A stretch of DNA of 64,000 nucleotides, from NCBI RefSeq assembly GCF_900116135.1, contig NZ_FOZX01000001.1, positions 1,178,001-1,242,000 on the forward strand, given 5' to 3'. The DNA comes from Saccharopolyspora flava (lineage in GTDB: Bacteria > Actinomycetota > Actinomycetes > Mycobacteriales > Pseudonocardiaceae). Position 1 is the stretch's first letter. Each line of letters starts with the position of its first letter. A program made the translations under genes and the position numbers. Below the pieces are notes generated by a model. That model did no database searches. It had not been told where the DNA came from and worked only from the letters and a program-made list of their open reading frames with translations. Of the stretch, positions 1-7,738 are shown one piece after another.

Positions 1-5
1 CCGCT

Positions 6-920
6 GTGCTGATCGAGTCGTTGACCTCGTCCTACTACTACGGAGAACCGGAGCAGAACTGGGGAACTCCCGGGGCCCCGCTGGCCCCCGGCGACGTCCT
101 GGCCTCCGGCTACCGCGTCGTCGACCACCTGCGGCGCGGCAGCCGCCTCGACGTCTACGACGTGTGGAGCGAGCAACGGTCCTGCCGCTGCATCGCCAAG
201 ACGATCCGGCCCGAGCGCGCCACCGATGAGCGCGCCATCGCGTGGCTGCGCAACGAGGGCGTGCTGCTCACCCAGCTCACCCACCCGCACCTGGTGCGCG
301 GCTACGAGATCGTGCGCAGCAACGAGCCCGAGCGCCCGGCGGTCATCACCGAGACGCTGCCCGGGCACACGCTGAGCTACCTGATCGGCGCGCTGGGCAG
401 GCTGCGGCCCGCCGACGCGGCCGTGCTGGGCATCCAGCTGTGCTCGGTGCTGGGCTACCTGCACGGGCACGGCTGGGCGCACCTGGACGTGAAACCGTCG
501 AACGTGGTGGAGATCGGCGGTCGCGCGGTGCTGCTCGACCTGAGCCTGGTGTGCCGGATCGGCGAGAAGAGCTCGGCGGGCACCTTCGACTACCTCTCGC
601 CGGAACAGGCCCGGGGAGAGCGGATGTCGCCCGCCGCCGACGTGTGGGGCCTGGGGGTGACGCTCTACGAGGCGCTGTCGGGAACGACGCCGTGGGCGTC
701 GGTCTCGCACCGGGAGCGCACCGCGGGCGGCAGCAGGCACTACCCGCAGCGCGACGAGCGCGCGGCACCGCTGCGCACCCACCGGCGACTGCCCGCGGCC
801 CTGTCCCGCACCGTCGACGCCTGCCTGGAACCGGATCCCGCGTCCCGCCCGAGCATCGCCGAGGTCTCGGCCCGGCTCGTCGAGTTCTCCGGCATGGATC
901 CCCGCTCGGTCGGCACCTGA
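6..920 (+). CDS. Degenerate Ser/Thr protein kinase-like protein
   Basis: Protein-kinase fold of 304 aa, cytosolic, with no membrane segment. The lobes can be followed: an N-lobe with the ATP-site lysine in CIAKTIRP, a C-helix glutamate in LRNEG, a catalytic loop HLDVKPSNV near residues 159-167, and an activation-segment end YLSPEQARG. Several canonical residues are changed: the glycine-rich loop reads RRGSRLDVY, HRD is HLD, and DFG is DLS, so activity is uncertain and it may be a low-activity kinase or pseudokinase. The GTG at position 6 is only the first start available because the window begins five bases upstream, so the true N-terminus may lie outside. A PP2C phosphatase gene lies 0.8 kb downstream on the other strand. 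Confidence 0.8.
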   Translation: MLIESLTSSYYYGEPEQNWGTPGAPLAPGDVLASGYRVVDHLRRGSRLDVYDVWSEQRSCRCIAKTIRPERATDERAIAWLRNEGVLLTQLTHPHLVRGYEIVRSNEPERPAVITETLPGHTLSYLIGALGRLRPADAAVLGIQLCSVLGYLHGHGWAHLDVKPSNVVEIGGRAVLLDLSLVCRIGEKSSAGTFDYLSPEQARGERMSPAADVWGLGVTLYEALSGTTPWASVSHRERTAGGSRHYPQRDERAAPLRTHRRLPAALSRTVDACLEPDPASRPSIAEVSARLVEFSGMDPRSVGT

Positions 921-1067
921 CGACGCCGCCGTTAACACGCTCTGCACACGACCGGAACGCCTGCGTCACGACCGCCGACGCGAATGTCCGTATTTTGGAT
1001 GGCTGTCGGTTCTGGCGATCACAGGGAGGTGCAGCGTGAACACTCTCCGCATCCCAGGTGCCCGGCG

Positions 1068-1726
1068 GTGAGCCGGAAGCGCGTCGTCGGGCGGACGGGC
1101 GCGCGGTTCGGGTCGGCCGCGATGCGCGAGACGTGGGAGGAGGCCGAGGCGGAGGAGGACGACCTCCCGCCGGACGAGGACGATTCGATCGCCGAGCTGT
1201 CCGGCGCCCGGTTCGGCTCCCCGTCGCTGCGCCGACGCTGGAAGCGCGAGGCCGAGCTGGCCCGCGAGCCGGAAAGTGAAGCGCTGCAACCGATTCCGCC
1301 ACCACCGGAGCCGGAACCCGAGCCCGAGCCCGAAACCGTCGAGGTGGTCGAGCTCGCCCCGCCCCCGCGTCTCCCGGAGACCCAGTGGGACGAGCCGCCC
1401 GCCTCGCTGATCCGCCCCTACGCCCACACCGCCGGCCGCACCCGGGCGCACCTGTCGCTGCCGCTGGAAGCGCTGATCTCCGCGACCGGCCGCTGCCCGC
1501 TCGACGACCGCCCGCCGGAGTGGCGGACGATCTCCGGGCTGTGCGCGGCACCCCGGTGGCCGAGATCTCGGCGACGCTGTCGATCCCGGTCGGCGTCGCG
1601 CGCGTGCTGATCTCCGACATGGCCGACTCGGGCGCGGTCACCGCCCACGACACGGTCGAAAGCGACGGCTCGGTCCCGAGCCGCGTGCTGATGCAGCGCG
1701 TCCTCGAAGGACTGCGGCGGCTCTGA
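1068..1726 (+). pseudogene. DUF742 family protein, split by a -1 frameshift
   Basis: The two halves of a DUF742 protein lie in different frames. The first frame carries an acidic N-terminal region with a duplicated GARFGS motif, then the DUF742 signature RPYAHTAGRTRAHLSLPLEA and ISGLCAAP. The second continues the family with VAEISATLSIPVGVARVLIS and ends at the TGA at 1724-1726. The frames must be joined near 1548-1558, inside a CACCCCGGTGG tract, where one missing base would restore the reading. DUF742 proteins usually sit in conservon operons with a sensor ATPase, a roadblock protein and a small GTPase, none of which is here. The start is also uncertain: GTG 1068 is in frame, but the best Shine-Dalgarno (AGGGAGGTG) serves a GTG at 1036 in another frame that stops at 1071. 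Either a sequencing error or a decayed gene. Confidence 0.65.
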
Positions 1727-1730
1727 CGCG

Positions 1731-2432
1731 CTAGCGGATGTCGAGGACGACGGCCGTGACGTTGTCGTCGGCGTCGTGGTCGAGGGCGGATTCGACGAGG
1801 GAGTCGCAGATCTGCTGCGGTTCGGCGTCGGCGCCCAGCAGCGCGGCCAGCTCCTCGGTGGTGTGGGCGTTGTAGAGCCCGTCAGTGCACAGCAGGATGC
1901 GGTCGCCCGGCTCGACCGACGTCTCGGCGTGGTCCAGCTCCACCTCGGGCCCGACGCCGATGGCCCTGGTCAGCACGTGCCGGTACTGGTGGTTGCGCGC
2001 CTCGTCGTCGGTGACGCGGTGGGCCCGCAGCAGTTCGGCGGGCACCGTGTGGTCGTCGGTCAGCTGTTCCAGCTCCCCCTCGCGCAACCGGTAGAGCCGG
2101 GAGTCGCCGACGTTGAGCAGCACGGCCCCGGCGTCCTCGGTCATCGCCAGCGCCACGACGGTGGTGCCCATCTTCGTGCCGTCTCTGCTCGCCCGCTGCC
2201 ACACCACCTCGTTCGCCCGGTGCGCCGCCGCCAGCAGCCCGGACGTGGTGCGGTCCTCGGCGAAGGCCTGCTCCAGGGTGTCCAGCGCGAGCCGGCTGGC
2301 GACGTCGCCGTGCACGTAGCCCCCGATGCCGTCCGCCACCGCGAACAGCCCCTCGGCCACGAGCGAGGAATCCTGATTGCTCTCCCGGCCACCCACGTGC
2401 GTGCTGGATCCGGGCAGAACGGTGCTGGTCAC
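1731..2432 (-). CDS. PP2C-family Ser/Thr protein phosphatase
   Basis: Soluble metal-dependent phosphatase of 233 aa that removes phosphate from Ser/Thr residues. All the PP2C metal-site motifs are present in order: RESNQDS, FAVADGIGG, GTTVVAL, NVGDSRLYRL, LTDDH, LTRAIG, LLCTDGL and the final DDNVTAVVL. The chosen start is GTG 2432, preceded by GGAAGGG at good spacing; an upstream in-frame start would add ten residues but has no ribosome site. It is convergent with the DUF742 gene (4 bases between stops) and close to a kinase-like gene, so it may be the counterpart phosphatase, though this is inference from proximity only. Confidence 0.92.
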   Translation of the reverse strand: MTSTVLPGSSTHVGGRESNQDSSLVAEGLFAVADGIGGYVHGDVASRLALDTLEQAFAEDRTTSGLLAAAHRANEVVWQRASRDGTKMGTTVVALAMTEDAGAVLLNVGDSRLYRLREGELEQLTDDHTVPAELLRAHRVTDDEARNHQYRHVLTRAIGVGPEVELDHAETSVEPGDRILLCTDGLYNAHTTEELAALLGADAEPQQICDSLVESALDHDADDNVTAVVLDIR

Positions 2433-2597
2433 GGCAAATCCCTTCCTAGGCGGCGCTGCCACCCCGGATCACCGCCCCGCCGCGGACACCCGCCCGCCAC
2501 GACCACTCCCCGAGGCCCACAGCTCGTACAGCCCCAGAGCATGGCCCCAACCCCCCGGAAAATCCCAACATCACACGCCCTCGCACCCAACCCGAGA

Positions 2598-2663
2598 CAA
2601 AACCTGCGGTATTCGCCCGGTCAAAACCTGCGGTATTCGTCGGGTCGAATACCGCAGGTTTTG
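2598..2663. repeat. Triple 18-bp repeat forming a perfect hairpin
   Basis: The 18-mer CAAAACCTGCGGTATTCG occurs at 2598-2615 and 2622-2639, and its exact reverse complement at 2646-2663. Copies two and three make a perfect 18-bp stem with a 6-base loop; copy one can compete for the same partner. It lies between the 3' end of the aldolase-like gene and the PP2C gene (both leftward), so a terminator or switchable hairpin is possible. Confidence 0.8.
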
Positions 2664-2723
2664 CCCTGTGGAATCCGGGGGTTTTTGACCTGTTCCGGGT
2701 TGGTTCGGGTGTGTTGGTGGAGG

Positions 2724-3968
2724 TCAGAGGCGGCCGAGGGTGCGGAGGTCGGGTTCTGGGAGGCCGGTGAGGGCCTTGACCTCGTCGGCGTCGGTGGCGC
2801 CGTTGTCGAGGGCGCGGACGAAGGACGCCGCCAGGGCGCGGGCCGTGGCGGGTTCGTCGAGGACCTCGGCCGAGCCGGTGCCCGTGTAGGCCGCGAGGCG
2901 GGCCGCCTCGGCGGGGGCGGAGTCGCGGAACGCCGCGAACACCGCCGCGTAGCGGGTCACCAGCTGCGCCGGGTGCAGATCCCAGCCCTGGTAGAAGCCG
3001 TGCTCCAGGGAACGCCGCACCAGCCCGTAGTGGGTCCGCCAGCCGTGGACGACCTGGTCGCCGACGGGCAGCACGTTGGTCGAGCCGTCGGAGAGGAACA
3101 CGCCGGTGCCCGCCGCGGCCACCTGCATGGCGTGCCGCGCGTAGTCGCAGGCCCGGTGCGCGAGGTGCTGGTGCGCGGCGGTGAGCCCGCAGGAGGCGGT
3201 GTAGTCGTAGGTCCCGAAGTGCAGCCCGGTCACCCGCCCGGCCCCGGCGCGCAGGAACCGCGGCAGCGCGAAGCGGCCCTCGGAGTCCACGATGGACTGG
3301 GTGGTCTCCACCTGGATCTCGAACCGCAGCGCGCCCTCGTCGAGCCCGAACCGCTGCTCCAGCAGCCCGAGGATCTCCACGAACACCTCGACCTGCGCGA
3401 CGTCGACGACCTTCGGGAAGGTCAGCACGAACTCGTCGGGCACGCCGCCGGTGCGCGCCAGCAGCGCGGTCAGGAACAGGTCGAGGGTCCGCACCGAGCG
3501 CTCGCGCAGCTCGGGCGTGTCGTAGGACTTCACCCGGAGCCCGAAGTTCGCCGGTGCCACGCCGTCCCGCAGCCAGTCGGCGACGACACCGGCGGTGCGC
3601 ACGGCGTCGTCGTCCTCGGCGTCGGCGAGGTAGCCGTCCTCGAAGTCGATCCGCAGGTCCTGCACCGGCGCCCCGGCCAGCTTCGCCCGGATCCGGGGGT
3701 GCACGGCCTCGGCGATCTCCGAGGTCAGGCCGAGGATCTCGGCCAGCCTGGAGGGTGTGGCGGCGTGCTCGTCGAGCACCGCCAGCGCCTGATCGGCCCA
3801 GTCCCGCAGCACGGTCGCGCCGACCTTGTCGGCGGGCACGTAGCAGGTGTGCACCGGTTGCCGGTCGGAACGGGCACCCGGGTAGGTCCGCGCCACGTGC
3901 TCGTCCACAGTGGATAAACGAGCGAGCCGCCGGGCGACTTCCGCGGAGTCCAACGAGGTTTCAGCCAC
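2724..3968 (-). CDS. HpcH/HpaI-type aldolase family protein (DUF6986-like)
   Basis: A 414-aa TIM-barrel protein related to citrate-lyase beta/HpcH aldolases. Visible active-site features are DLRIDFEDGY (substrate arginine and acidic residues), the metal-ligand glutamate in FEIQVETTQS, and the GLHFGTYDYTASCG and GWDLHPAQL segments, which in relatives close the CoA/keto-acid site. The substrate cannot be read from the sequence. It lies 62 bp downstream of malate synthase, whose superfamily fold it shares, an arrangement I recall as common in actinobacteria, so a role in C2/C4 acid metabolism is inferred. Start is GTG 3968 with GGGAGGG upstream. A hairpin in the gap may partly separate its expression from aceB. 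Confidence 0.85.
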   Translation of the reverse strand: MAETSLDSAEVARRLARLSTVDEHVARTYPGARSDRQPVHTCYVPADKVGATVLRDWADQALAVLDEHAATPSRLAEILGLTSEIAEAVHPRIRAKLAGAPVQDLRIDFEDGYLADAEDDDAVRTAGVVADWLRDGVAPANFGLRVKSYDTPELRERSVRTLDLFLTALLARTGGVPDEFVLTFPKVVDVAQVEVFVEILGLLEQRFGLDEGALRFEIQVETTQSIVDSEGRFALPRFLRAGAGRVTGLHFGTYDYTASCGLTAAHQHLAHRACDYARHAMQVAAAGTGVFLSDGSTNVLPVGDQVVHGWRTHYGLVRRSLEHGFYQGWDLHPAQLVTRYAAVFAAFRDSAPAEAARLAAYTGTGSAEVLDEPATARALAASFVRALDNGATDADEVKALTGLPEPDLRTLGRL

Positions 3969-3990
3969 TTGCACCCTCCCTAGAGACAAA

Positions 3991-4021
3991 GCGGGGGCAC
4001 CGGTGCGCCCGGTACCCCCGC
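3991..4021 (-). terminator. Hairpin terminator after aceB
   Basis: GCGGGGG...CCCCCGC stem of about 13 bp, followed on the minus strand by TTTGTC. It lies in the 62-bp gap between malate synthase and the aldolase-like gene, so it probably reduces read-through rather than fully isolating the second gene. Confidence 0.6.
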
Positions 4022-4030
4022 GATGACAAC

Positions 4031-5617
4031 TCAGTCGATCTGCTCGTAGGCGGGCAGCGTCAGGAAGTCGACGAACTCGTCGGCCACCGCCACCTGCTCG
4101 AACAGCTCCACGGCGCGGGAGAGGTTCTCGGTCGGGAACCCGGACTCCGCGCGCAGCGCCTTCTCCGTGTCGGCCAGGACCTGCCGGACCAGCTCCAGCG
4201 TCACGGTCTGGCCGTCGGCCAGCTTCACGCTGTTGTGCAGCCACTGCCAGAGCTGCGAACGCGAGATCTCGGCGGTCGCGGCGTCCTCCATGAGGTTGTG
4301 GATCGCCGCCGCGCCGTTGCCGCCCAGCCAGGACACGATGTAGCGCACGCCGACGTCGACCGCGCCGCGCAGACCCTCGATGGTCTTCTCACCGGGGGTC
4401 TCGGCCACCGCGAGCAGCTGGTCGGCGGTGACGGTGACGTCATCGCGCTTGCGGTCGATCTGGTTCGGCTTGTCGCCCAGGACCGCGTCGAACTCCTCGA
4501 AGCAGATCGGCACCAGACCCGGGTGCGCCACCCAGGAGCCGTCGAAGCCGTCGCCGGCCTCGCGCTTCTTGTCGGCGTGGACCTTCTCCATCGCCGCGGC
4601 GTTGGAGTCGTCCTTGGTCGGGATGAACGCGGCCATGCCGCCGATGGCGAACGCACCGCGCTTGTGGCAGGTGCTCACCAGCAGCTCGGTGTAGGCGCGC
4701 ATGAACGGCGCGGTCATGGTCACCGCGTTGCGGTCCGGCAGGATGTACTTGTCGGAGTCGCGGAAGGTCTTGATGACGCTGAACAGGTAGTCCCAGCGAC
4801 CGGCGTTGAGACCCGCGGAGTGGTCGCGCAGCTCGTAGAGGATCTCCTCCATCTCGAACGCGGCCGGGTAGGTCTCGATCAGCACCGTGGCGCGCACCGT
4901 GCCGTGCGGGATGCCCAGTTCCTTCTGCGCGTGGGTGAACACGTCGTTCCACAGGCGAGCCTCGAGGTGGCTCTCCATCTTCGGCAGGTAGAAGTACGGG
5001 CCGCTGCCGCGGTTGATGAGCTCCTGGGCGTTGTGGAAGAAGTGCAGGCCGAAGTCGACCAGCGCGGCCACGACCGGCTTGCCGTCGACCTCGATGTGCT
5101 TCTCGTCGAAGTGCCAGCCGCGCGGGCGCACCAGCGGCACGGCGTGGGTGATGTCGTCGCGCAGCGTGTAGGACTTGCCGCCCGGCACGTGCAGCTCGAT
5201 CTGCTTGCGGACGAGGTCGTAGAGGTTGACCTGACCGGACACGACGTTGTCCCAGTGCGGGGTGTTGGCGTCCTCGAGGTCGGCCAGCCAGATCTTCGCG
5301 CCGGAGTTCAGCGCGTTGATGGCCATCTTGCGGTCGGTCGGGCCGGTGATCTCCACGCGGCGGTCGGCGATGTCGGCCGGCGGCGCGGCGACCTGCCAGT
5401 CACCCTCGCGGATGTGCTTGGTCTCCTCGAGGAAGTCGAGGCGACCCTTCTCGGCGGCTTCCGCGCGACGCTGCTTGCGGCGCTCGAGCAGCTCGTCGCG
5501 CCGGGCGCCGAAGGCGCGCTGCAGACCGGCCACGAACTGCAGCGCCTCGGCGGTGAGGATCTCGTCGCCACGCTCGACGGCGCCGCCGAGGACCTTCACC
5601 CCTGCCGTTTCGGACAT
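4031..5617 (-). CDS. aceB: Malate synthase A
   Basis: Condenses glyoxylate with acetyl-CoA to malate in the glyoxylate cycle. It is a full-length 528-aa A-type enzyme (no G-form insert). Signature segments are LADLEDANTPHWDN, the glyoxylate-binding RPRGWH, ATVLIETYPAAFEMEEILYE with the Mg-binding glutamate, NAGRWDYLFS, DGSWVAHPGL, and the C-terminal SRSQLWQWLH following MEDAATAE, which holds the catalytic aspartate. Start is ATG 5617 with AAAGAGGTGG upstream. The gene is divergent from an IclR regulator, and the 228-bp gap holds a dyad that could be its operator. No isocitrate lyase gene is in the window. Confidence 0.97.
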   Translation of the reverse strand: MSETAGVKVLGGAVERGDEILTAEALQFVAGLQRAFGARRDELLERRKQRRAEAAEKGRLDFLEETKHIREGDWQVAAPPADIADRRVEITGPTDRKMAINALNSGAKIWLADLEDANTPHWDNVVSGQVNLYDLVRKQIELHVPGGKSYTLRDDITHAVPLVRPRGWHFDEKHIEVDGKPVVAALVDFGLHFFHNAQELINRGSGPYFYLPKMESHLEARLWNDVFTHAQKELGIPHGTVRATVLIETYPAAFEMEEILYELRDHSAGLNAGRWDYLFSVIKTFRDSDKYILPDRNAVTMTAPFMRAYTELLVSTCHKRGAFAIGGMAAFIPTKDDSNAAAMEKVHADKKREAGDGFDGSWVAHPGLVPICFEEFDAVLGDKPNQIDRKRDDVTVTADQLLAVAETPGEKTIEGLRGAVDVGVRYIVSWLGGNGAAAIHNLMEDAATAEISRSQLWQWLHNSVKLADGQTVTLELVRQVLADTEKALRAESGFPTENLSRAVELFEQVAVADEFVDFLTLPAYEQID

Positions 5618-5724
5618 GAATCGTCCACCTCTTTCTGCTGCCGGATTTCAGACGGTGGCTGAGGGCTCACCTTGCCGCGTGACGAGCCGGCGCGCACCCG
5701 CGAGCAGGGTCGTCACAAGCGGAG

Positions 5725-5757
5725 AACATCCACATGAAATTCTGCATCGTGGATGTT
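5725..5757. promoter_or_regulatory. Dyad operator candidate between aceB and iclR
   Basis: Perfect inverted repeat AACATCCAC (5725-5733) and GTGGATGTT (5749-5757) around GAAATTCTGC. A further TTTCCAC half-site follows at about 5760. Position and symmetry fit a dimeric IclR-type operator controlling both divergent genes; binding is inferred. Confidence 0.55.
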
Positions 5758-5845
5758 AGTTTCCACATAGCGTCAAAAGCAACATGAGCTTGCGCACGCG
5801 CCACGAACTAGACTTCGGCTGGATCCACCAAGAGGGAGTTCTGCG

Positions 5846-6619
5846 ATGACGACTGGCCCACGGCGGGCGAACCAGGGCGGAGGGGTGCAGTCGGTCGAGC
5901 GCACCTTCGAGCTCCTGGAGCTGATGGCCGATGCCGGCGGCGAGGTCGCCCTGTCCGAGCTGGCCGACAAGTCCGGGCTGCCGCTGCCCACCATCCACCG
6001 CATCATCAGGACCCTGGTGAACAGCGGTTATGCCCGGCAGCAGCCGTCCCGGCGGTACGCGCTGGGGCCGCGGCTGATCCGGCTCGGCGAGACCGCCAGC
6101 CGCGCGCTGGGCTCCTGGGCGCGGCCGTACCTGGCGGAGCTGACCGAGGTCACCGGCGAGTCGGCGAACATGGCCGTCCTCGACGGCACGCAGATCGTCT
6201 ACGTCGCCCAGGTCCCCTCGCCGCACTCGATGCGGATGTTCACCGAGGTGGGCCGCCGGGTCGACGCCCACGCCACCGCGGTCGGCAAGGCCGTCATGGC
6301 CACCATGCCCGCCGACGAGGTCACCCAGCTGCTGTCGCGCACGGCGATGAACCCGCAGACCGAGCGCACCATCACCGACGTGGAGTCGATGCAGGAGGAG
6401 CTCGGCCGCATCCGCGAGCAGGGCTACGCGGTCGACGACGGTGAGCAGGAGGTCGGCGTCCGCTGCTACGCGGTCGCGGTCCCCGGCGCCCCGGCGGGCG
6501 CGGGCATCTCCATCTCAGGCCCCGAGGGCCGGATGACCCGCATCGCCGCCGACGAGATCATCCCGGTCATGCAGCGCCTTGCCCAATCCCTGTCCACGGA
6601 GCTCAGCGCCACCGCCTGA
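5846..6619 (+). CDS. IclR-family transcriptional regulator
   Basis: A 257-aa DNA-binding regulator. The N-terminal winged helix-turn-helix spans about residues 15-75 (SVERTFELLELM, LSELADKSGLPLPTIHRIIR). The C-terminal IclR effector domain follows from about 85 (LAELTEVTGESANMAVL, HATAVGKAVMA, GYAVDDGEQEVGVRCYAVAV). Start ATG 5846 has AGGGAG at 6-10 bases. It is transcribed away from malate synthase, so control of aceB and the glyoxylate bypass, with a small organic acid as ligand, is the natural inference. A role in ureide/allantoin use, as for some relatives, cannot be excluded. Confidence 0.93.
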   Translation: MTTGPRRANQGGGVQSVERTFELLELMADAGGEVALSELADKSGLPLPTIHRIIRTLVNSGYARQQPSRRYALGPRLIRLGETASRALGSWARPYLAELTEVTGESANMAVLDGTQIVYVAQVPSPHSMRMFTEVGRRVDAHATAVGKAVMATMPADEVTQLLSRTAMNPQTERTITDVESMQEELGRIREQGYAVDDGEQEVGVRCYAVAVPGAPAGAGISISGPEGRMTRIAADEIIPVMQRLAQSLSTELSATA

Positions 6620-6647
6620 CCGGCGGTTCCCCTCCCCGAGCGCGACG

Positions 6648-7268
6648 TCACCTCACCGACGGGTGTTCCCGATTTCCATGGACATCGCGGCGTCGGCGGG
6701 ACCACCAGAGCAGGGCGAGGACGAGCGCGGCGAGGGCCAGGAGGGGGACGCCGAGGAGGCCGACCGCGGTGCGGACGTGGTCGTAGGCGTCGCCGGAGTA
6801 GGCGCCGAGGAGGGTCAGGCCGGTGCCCCAGAGGAGGCCGACCGGGGTGTTGCAGGCCGTGAACCGCAGGTGAGGCATGCCCGAGCGGGCCGCCAGGCGC
6901 GGGACGAGGGTGCGGACCACGGCGAAGCACTGGGAGACCGCGGCGGTGCGCCCGGCCCGCCCGTCGAGGGCGGATTCGACGCGCTTCATCCGGGTCTCGC
7001 CCACCCGCTCGACCAGTCGCCGGTTCAGGGCACCGGGGTGGGAACCGCGGTAGAAGCCGTGCTGGCAGCCGAGGATCGTGGCCGCCGAGGCGCCCAGCGC
7101 CGCCGCCCAGACCGGCAGCGCGCCGTGCCCGGCCAGCCAGCCCAGCGCCAGCACCGTGCCCGATCCGGGCAGGAAGACCCCGATGAGCAGGCCGGACTCC
7201 GCGAACAGCACGGCGGCGGCGACCGCGAGCGCGAGCAGACCGGGGAACCCGGCCAGGAATTCCGTCAC
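6648..7268 (-). CDS. DedA/VTT-domain membrane protein
   Basis: Integral membrane protein of 206 aa from the DedA (SNARE-associated) family, which includes flippases for undecaprenyl phosphate and phospholipids. It shows the re-entrant loop signature (ESGLLIGVFLPGSGTVLALG), an arginine-rich central part (VRTLVPRLAARSGMPHLRF) and the C-terminal CNTPVGLLWGTGLTLLGAYSG segment, then a last helix and a basic tail. The start GTG 7268 overlaps the tsaE stop by four bases (GTGA), so the two are translationally coupled. Its substrate cannot be told from sequence. Confidence 0.88.
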   Translation of the reverse strand: MTEFLAGFPGLLALAVAAAVLFAESGLLIGVFLPGSGTVLALGWLAGHGALPVWAAALGASAATILGCQHGFYRGSHPGALNRRLVERVGETRMKRVESALDGRAGRTAAVSQCFAVVRTLVPRLAARSGMPHLRFTACNTPVGLLWGTGLTLLGAYSGDAYDHVRTAVGLLGVPLLALAALVLALLWWSRRRRDVHGNREHPSVR

Positions 7269-7738
7269 CCGGTGAGCTCGCCGAGCCGCTCCGGCCAGCC
7301 CTCGCCGCGCGGTTCCAGGGTGAGCTCGCGGACGTCGTCCTCGCGGCGGCGCAGCCGCAGCATCAGGTGCGTCTCGGAGAGCCGGTCGGCCAGGCCCTCG
7401 CCCCACTCCACCACCACGGCGGCGTCGGTGAGGTCGGTGTCCAGGTCGAGGTCGTCGATCTCCTCCAGCCCGCCGAGCCGGTAGGCGTCGACGTGCACCA
7501 GCGACGGCCCGTCGGTCTCCGGGTGGTGCACGCGGGCGATGACGAACGTCGGCGAGGTGATCCGGCCGGTCACCCCCATGCCCGCCGCGATGCCGCGGGT
7601 CAGCACGGTCTTGCCGGCGCCCAGCGGCCCGTCGAGCAGCAACAGGTCACCGGCGCGCAGCACGGCGCCCAGCCGGCGGCCGAACTCCAGGGTGTCGGAT
7701 TCCTCCGGCAGTTCCAGGGTTTTCAGCGCGGCACTCAA
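7265..7738 (-). CDS. tsaE: tRNA threonylcarbamoyladenosine biosynthesis ATPase TsaE
   Basis: A 157-aa P-loop ATPase that works with TsaB and TsaD to make t6A37 on ANN-decoding tRNAs. Seen: Walker A GPLGAGKTVLTRG, switch region SPTFVIARVH, HVDAYRL and Walker-B-like VVVEWGEGL. The start is probably TTG 7738, overlapping the stop of the upstream hydrolase as TTGA; the frame is open further upstream, but that sequence is the hydrolase coding region. In many actinobacteria the order alr, hydrolase, tsaE, tsaB is kept; here DedA follows instead of tsaB. Confidence 0.93.
   Translation of the reverse strand: MSAALKTLELPEESDTLEFGRRLGAVLRAGDLLLLDGPLGAGKTVLTRGIAAGMGVTGRITSPTFVIARVHHPETDGPSLVHVDAYRLGGLEEIDDLDLDTDLTDAAVVVEWGEGLADRLSETHLMLRLRRREDDVRELTLEPRGEGWPERLGELTG

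Noticed and set aside
1776..3917. Very long rightward reading frame of 713 codons
   Set aside because: It runs antisense to the PP2C and aldolase-like genes. Its residue composition (His/Arg/Val-rich with repeated patterns) is that of the opposite strand of GC-rich coding DNA, and it has no ribosome site.
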